A stretch of DNA of 64,000 nucleotides from NCBI GenBank assembly GCA_035048485.1, contig CM068592.1:31060001-31124000 (forward strand). Reading direction: 5' to 3'. Origin of the DNA: Pteria penguin. Lineage: Eukaryota; Mollusca; Bivalvia; Pterioida; Pteriidae. The notes beneath the pieces are model-generated. The model was not told the origin of the DNA. It saw only the letters and a list, made by a program, of their open reading frames with translations, and did no database searches. Each line of letters begins with the position of its first letter. The stretch's first letter is position 1. A program made the position numbers and the translations under genes. Shown piece after piece: positions 58,496-64,000 of this stretch.

Positions 58496-58804
58496 GTAAG
58501 TTATTTGTGCATTCCAATTAATCGATCTCTTTCTGTTAATAATAAAAAAAGTAATGGCACTTGCTATTAACATGAATGAAGTCCAACGATTGGCAATGAC
58601 ATGTAGAATGCTTGAGCTCTCTTGATGGAATGTTATTATTTAACGTAGAATTGTCTCGTATATACAAGGACTTGTAATCTTGTTTATAAATCCTTGGTAT
58701 ATATTAGTAAACATTGGTGGAAAATAATGGAGAAACCGGAAAGCTGCTTTCGTAACGTATAAAATGTACACTGTTATAGTCTGTTACTAGTTCCAGTGAG
58801 TTTT

Positions 58805-59045
58805 ATATTTGTTTGATTTATATACCGTATAGATTATTTCTCGTCTATGGTAACGGCTTCTGTTCGATGCTTTATACAGAAGTCTACCAATGTACTCGAG
58901 CCTCGGACCCATTGTTAATCGGGAAGGATCTTCTATGTACTAACGTTTATTGTGACACGAGGTCTCGGTTTTCTCGGTCTGATCCGATAAAATACCGAAG
59001 AGGTGCCGGTCGTACTCGATCCTGGGACCTCGGGCCCCCGGGTCG
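58805..59045 (-). repeat. tRNA-derived SINE (diverged)
   Basis: tatggtaacggcttctgttc, 'gacacgaggtctcggttttctcggtctgatcc' and gtactcgatcctgggacctc follow the order of the 32463-32725 copy. An open frame over it is chance. Confidence 0.65.
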
Positions 59046-59059
59046 AGCAAAACAGTCAA

Positions 59060-59330
59060 TTTACCCAGAATTATAAAAAATGAGATTACATTGATCTGTT
59101 AACCTTATCCAGAATTATAAAAAAATAGAAATTACATCGATCTCTTAATCTTACCCAGAATTACAAAAAAAAAATAAAAATAGAGATTATGTCGATCTCT
59201 TAATCTTATCCAGAAATAATATAAAAATGTCGATTACATTGATCTTTAAATCTTACTCATAATTGTAAAAAATAGAGATTACATGTGTCTTAAACTTACC
59301 CAGAATTATAAAAAATTGATATCTTAATTA
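59060..59330 (+). repeat. About 47-bp AT-rich tandem repeat, six copies
   Basis: acccagaattataaaaaata then gagattacatcgatctctta; variable poly-A length. Confidence 0.9.
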
Positions 59331-59564
59331 AATGCGTTGTATTAAGTACGTTTACTGTTATATGTATTCATTTTGTGTATAAGTGTGTTGTGTATTTTGT
59401 ATGTATGCGAACAAGTTTTAACTAATGGAGTTTCGAGAGATATTTATTAAAATGTATTTTAAGGTTTAATATGAATTGGATAAGTCTATTTTCGACCAAT
59501 AGAAATTAAAAACGAATTGCTTCATAATAATTGTTTATGTAAATGCAATTTAACACTATCTGTT

Positions 59565-60073
59565 GGTGGCAAGCATGAGAGAAAATACAATTGGTCAAAA
59601 GTGTTGTAATTGAGAAAACATTGGCGGTCAGCCTCTCGTTTTCGGAGGAAAAACCATAAGTGTCTAATTATGGAGGGCGCCGTTGGTCAGTGTCTAGTAT
59701 AGTGAAAAGTCGGCCAATGTTTAGTATAGTTTATTAACCAAATGCCGTACAGCATATAGATATATATATATATATATGTAATTATATTGACGGTCAGTAT
59801 CTAGTGTAGAGTTAACACGGTCATCGGTCAGTATTTAGTTTGGAGTAAACACTATCGTCGGTCAGTATCTAATGTAGATAAAACACTATCGTTGGTCATT
59901 ATGTAGTGTGGAGTAAACACTGTTGTCGGTCAGTATCTAGTAAGGAGTAAACACTATCGTCGGTCAGTATCTAGTGTGAAGTAAATGTTATCGTCGATCA
60001 GTATCTGATGTAGAGTAAACCCTATCATCGGTCAGTATCTAGTGTAGAGTAAACTCTATCATCGGTCAGTATC
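59565..60073 (+). repeat. Outlying block of the 34-bp array
   Basis: 59565-59790 holds decayed units (ggtcagtgtctagtatagt). 59797-60073 is almost identical to about 61429-61702 in the main array, down to variants such as tatttagtttggagtaaaca and agtaaatgttatcgtcgatc. A (TA)n tract lies just after it. Confidence 0.9.
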
Positions 60074-60075
60074 TT

Positions 60076-60190
60076 TACATATATATATATATATATACAC
60101 ACAAAGACATTAAAATACATATACAAATACACATCAAGGTCAAGTACAAGTATATCATATACATGTAATATATAAATATATATATGTATA
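60076..60190 (+). repeat. (TA)n-rich microsatellite region
   Basis: acatatatatatatatatac and further TATA runs; a similar (TA)n is at 59760-59777. Confidence 0.85.
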
Positions 60191-60717
60191 ATTATGAATA
60201 ATATAACAGACGTAATAATACAAAACTTTAAATTTTGCATACATTTATCTTATTGAAAAGGCTTGTTTAATAAATTTACCGATGTTTCTCAGTTGTTTTA
60301 CATTTTGGGAATTCAACAGTTGAGTTAATTTGAAGACAGAGGGGCGATGATAATATCTTTTTTAAACCTTTACTCTCAAAGTCGAATAAGCGGGACATTT
60401 AAGCATGAAATGAAATTCGTCTAGTATAGTTAAAAGTAGGTCAGTGTCTAGTATAGTTAAAACATCATCGTAGTGTTTTTAGTGAAGAAGGAACACCGTC
60501 GGTCATTCAGTAGTGTTCGAGAAGTGCTTTCGATCATGTACAGTGTTGGCGGTAATACTTTTGTTCCTTTTTGGTGTTTAGGAAAGCCCCTTTAGTGTTT
60601 ACTTTTGTAGGATACTCTTCTAGTCAGTGCCAAGTGTTGGAATATTTAGACTTTGAATAAACGATATGACCAAAGTTCAGTGTTGGATAAAATCGTCGGT
60701 ACAGGTCATCATGGTGT

Positions 60718-62940
60718 TAGTATAGGAAACACTATCGTCGGTCATTATCTAGTGTGGAGTAAACACTATTGTCGATCAGCATCTAGTGTGGAGTAAACAC
60801 TATTGTCGGTCACTGCCTAGTGTGGAGTAAACACTATTGTCGGTCATTATCAAGTGTGGAGTAAACACTATTGTCGGTCAGTATCTAATGTGGAGTAAAC
60901 ACTATCGTCGGTCATTATCTAGTGTGGAGTAAACACTATCGTTGGTCATTATCTAGTGTGGAGTAAACACTGTTGTCGGTCAGTATCTAGTAAGGAGTAA
61001 ACACTATCGTCGGTCAGTATCTAGTGTGGAGTAAACACTATCGTCGGTCATTATCTAGTGTGGAGTAAACACTATCGTTGGTCATTATCTAGTGTGGAGT
61101 AAACACTGTTGTCGGTCAGTATCTAGTAAGGAGTAAACACTATCGTCGGTCAGTATCTAGTGTGAAGTAAATGTTATCGTCGATCAGTATCTAATGTAGA
61201 GTAAACCCTATCGTCGGTCAGTATCTAGTGTAGATTAAACACTATCGTTGGTCAGTATCTAGTGTACAGTAAACACTATCGTCGGTCAGTATCTAGTGTG
61301 AAATAAACGCTATCGTCGATCAGTATCTAATGTAGAGTAAACCCTATCATCGGTCAGTATCTAGTGTAGAGTAAACTCTATCATCGGTCAGTATCTAGTG
61401 TAGAGTAAACGCTATCGACGGTCAGTATCTAGTGTAGAGTTAACACGGTCATCGGTCAGTATTTAGTTTGGAGTAAACACTATCGTCGGTCAGTATCTAA
61501 TGTAGATAAAACACTATCGTTGGTCATTATGTAGTGTGGAGTAAACACTGTTGTCGGTCAGTATCTAGTAAGGAGTAAACACTATCGTCGGTCAGTATCT
61601 AGTGTGAAGTAAATGTTATCGTCGATCAGTATCTAATGTAGAGTAAACCCTATCATCGGTCAGTATCTAGTGTAGAGTAAACTCTATCATCGGTCAGTAT
61701 CTAGTGTGGAGTGAACACTATCGTCGGTCAGTATCTAGTGTAGAGTAAACGCTATCGACGGTCAGTATCTAGTGTAGAGTAAACACGGTCATCGGTCAGT
61801 ATTTAGTTTGGAGTAAACACTATCGTCGGTCAGTATCTAGTGTGGAGTAAATACTATCGTCGGTCAGTATCTAGTGTAGAGTAAACTCTATCGTTGGTCA
61901 GTATCTAGTGTGGTTTTAACACTATCGTTGGTCAGTATCTAGTGTGGAGTAAACACTATCGTCTGTCAGTATCTAGTGTGGAGTAAATACTATCGTCGGT
62001 CAGTATCTAGTGTAGAGTAAAACCTTATCGTCGGTCAGTATCTAATGTAGAGTAAACACTATCGTTGGTCAGTATCTAGTGTAGAGTAAACACTATCGTT
62101 GGTCAGTATCTAGTGTGGAGTAAACACTATCGTCGGTCAGTATCTAGTGTGGAGTTAACAATATCGGACATTGTTTAGTGTAGAGGAAACACTATCGTCG
62201 GTCAGTTTCTAGTGTGGAGTTAACAATATCGGACATTGTTTAGTGTAGAGGAAACACTATCGTCGGTCAGTTTCTAGTGTAGAGTAAATCCTATCGTCGG
62301 TCAGTATCTAGTGTGGAGTAAACAATATCGGACATTGTTTAGTGTAGAGGAAACACTATCGTCGGTCAGTATCTAGTGTGGAGTTAACAATATCGGACAT
62401 TGTTTAGTGTAGAGGAAACACTATCGTCGGTCAGTTTCTAGTGTAGAGTAAATCCTATCGTCGGTCAGTATCTAGTGTGGAGTAAACAATATCGGACATT
62501 GTTTAGTGTAGAGGAAACACTATCGTCGGTCACTATCTAGTGTGGAATAAACACTATCTTTCAACAGTATCTAGTGTGGAGTAATCTATCGGTAAATCCT
62601 ATCGTCGGTCAGTATCTAGTGTGGAGTAAACAATATTGGACATTGTTTAGTGTAGAGGAAACACTATCGTCGGTCAGTACCTAGTGTGGAATAAACACTA
62701 TCTTTCAACAGTATCTAGTGTGGAGTAATCTATCGGTAAATCCTATCGTCGGTCAGTATCTAGTGTGGAGTAAACAATATCGGAAATTGTTTAGTGTAGA
62801 GGAAACACTATCGTCGGTCACTATCTAGTGTGGAATAAACACTATCTTTCAACAGTATCTAGTGTGGAGTAATCTATCGGTAAATCCTATCGTCGGTCAG
62901 TATCTAGTGTGGAGTAAACAATATATATTGCAGTACACAC
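60718..62940 (+). repeat. 34-bp minisatellite with higher-order structure
   Basis: Units gtcggtcagtatctagtgtg plus gagtaaacactatc repeat for about 2.2 kb. Higher-order blocks include a duplicated run near 60900-61140 and a block of about 150 bp with atcttTcaacagtatctag, aatctatcggtaaatcctat and atatcggacattgtttagtg repeated three times at 62530-62930. Confidence 0.96.
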
Positions 62941-63905
62941 AATCGGTAAGTATCTAGTGTTGGAAAACCGTATCAGTTAGTGTTTATAGTTGGAGAAAAC
63001 GCTCTTGTTCAGTATCTGGTCTTGCAGGAAACACTCTTGGTCAGTGTTTGAGTTAGAGGAAACACTATGGGTCAGTGTCTCGTGTAGGAGGAAACATTAT
63101 CGGTCAGAGTCTAGTGTTGGAAAACATTGTGTCTAGTATAGAGGGAACATTGTTGGCCAGTGTCTGGTTTAGAGGGAACACTGTCTGCCAGTGTCTAGGT
63201 CAGAGGAAAATTGTCGACCAGTATCTAGTTTAGAGGGAACACTGTCTGCCAGTGTCTAGTTTAGAGGGAGCACTGTCGGCCAATGTCTGGTTTAGAGGGA
63301 ACATTGTCTGCCAGTATCTAGTTTAGAGGGAGCACTGTCGGCCAGTGTCTGATTTAGAGGGAACATTGTCGGTCATTGTCTGATTTAGAGGGAACATTAT
63401 CGGTCATTGTTTGGTTTAGAGGAAACATTTTCGGTCATTGTTTTGTTTAGAGGGAACACTGTCGGCCAATGTCTAGTTTGGAAGGAACACTGTCGGTCAT
63501 TGTTTGATTTAGAGGGAACACTGTCGGCCAATGTCTAGTTTGGAAGGAACACCGTCGGTCAGTGTCTGGTTTAGAGGGATCACTGTCGACCAGTGTCTGA
63601 TTTAGAGGGAACACCGTCGGTCATTGTCTTATTTAGAGGGATCACTGTCGGTCAGTGTATGGTTTAGAGGGAACATTGTCTGCCAGTGTGTAGTTAAGAG
63701 GGAACACTGTCGGTCAGTGTCTGGTTTAGAGGGAACATTGTCGGCCATTGTATAGGAAAGAGGGAATACTGTCGGCCAGTGTCTGATTTAGAGGGAAAAC
63801 TGTCGACCAGTGTCTGGTTTAGAGGGAACATTGTCGGTCAGTATCTATTTAAGAGGGAATACTGTCGGTCAGTGTCTGGATTAGAGGAAACACTGTTGAT
63901 CATAA
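62941..63905 (+). repeat. 31-bp minisatellite related to the 34-bp array
   Basis: Units gtcggccagtgtctggttta plus gagggaacact, about 28 copies. Aligned with the 34-bp unit it lacks three bases (AACACTATCGTCGG against AACACTGTCGG). Confidence 0.95.
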
Positions 63906-63911
63906 ATTCGT

Positions 63912-64000
63912 AAATCGAACACTTGTCTTACAGCACGCTACAAGGTAAATCGAACACACGTCTTACAGCACGCTACAAGGTAAATCGAACAATCGATTTG
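63912..64000 (+). repeat. Start of another tandem repeat, cut by the window edge
   Basis: gtaaatcgaacacacgtctt plus acagcacgctacaag begins at least twice with a period of about 38 bp and continues past the end. Confidence 0.85.

Noticed and set aside
24643..63905. Common origin of the 35-bp (24.6 kb) and 34-bp (60.7 kb) arrays, suggested by similar length and a shared GTGTAGA word
   Set aside because: Beyond that word the units do not align; length similarity alone is not evidence.

Overview
The window is eukaryotic nuclear DNA that is mostly intron. It is AT-rich, carries many simple-sequence tracts, and has scattered tRNA-derived SINE copies, small inverted-repeat elements and long minisatellite arrays. 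No bacterial operon, rRNA gene, CRISPR array, transposase or reverse transcriptase reading frame was found. The dispersed repeats look like those I associate with marine bivalve genomes: ends with TAGCTCACT and GGGCCTCTTGTT, 'gaccttgacctt' blocks, GTCCGTCC tracts, and SINE tails reading CGACGTAAA plus CCAAC. A mollusc, probably a bivalve, is therefore the best guess. This is inference from pattern, not a database match.

One protein-coding gene is supported. It lies on the + strand and runs through the whole window with both ends outside. Seven exons can be placed: 6153-6248, 10509-10672, 13300-13554, 33883-34193, 55373-55459, 56175-57438 and 58358-58495. All have AG/GT borders and their phases chain perfectly (2-2, 2-1, 1-1, 1-0, 0-0, 0-1, 1-1), giving about 771 continuous codons. 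The product is a large extracellular protein: a Cys-rich segment, then divergent and then clear PKD (Ig-like beta-sandwich) repeats with many N-glycosylation sequons. This resembles the ectodomain of polycystin-1 / PKD1-like receptors. The transmembrane and signature C-terminal domains are not in the window.

The introns are large (about 20.3 kb and 21.2 kb for the two longest) and built largely from repeats. 0-6 kb: old dispersed repeats and microsatellites. 6-13.5 kb: three exons among MITE-like hairpin elements, two of them nested, and a 0.87 kb foldback element. 13.6-15 kb: 32-bp and 49-bp arrays. 21.3-31 kb: a mosaic of at least eight tandem arrays, dominated by about 86 copies of a 35-bp unit that each contain the E-box palindrome CACGTG, and including a short interstitial TTAGGG tract. 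38-46 kb: arrays of 27, 34, 69 and 112 bp and a dispersed element. 51.4-53.8 kb: three arrays of 41, 69 and 30 bp; the 41- and 69-bp units are clearly related and the 30-bp unit possibly so. 55.3-58.5 kb: the main PKD exons. 59-64 kb: a 47-bp array, then a long 34/31-bp array with higher-order structure, then the start of another array at the window edge.

Most open frames over 60 codons here are repeat artefacts or chance. Boundaries of repeat features are by eye and accurate to roughly 10-30 bp unless the element has clear inverted termini.
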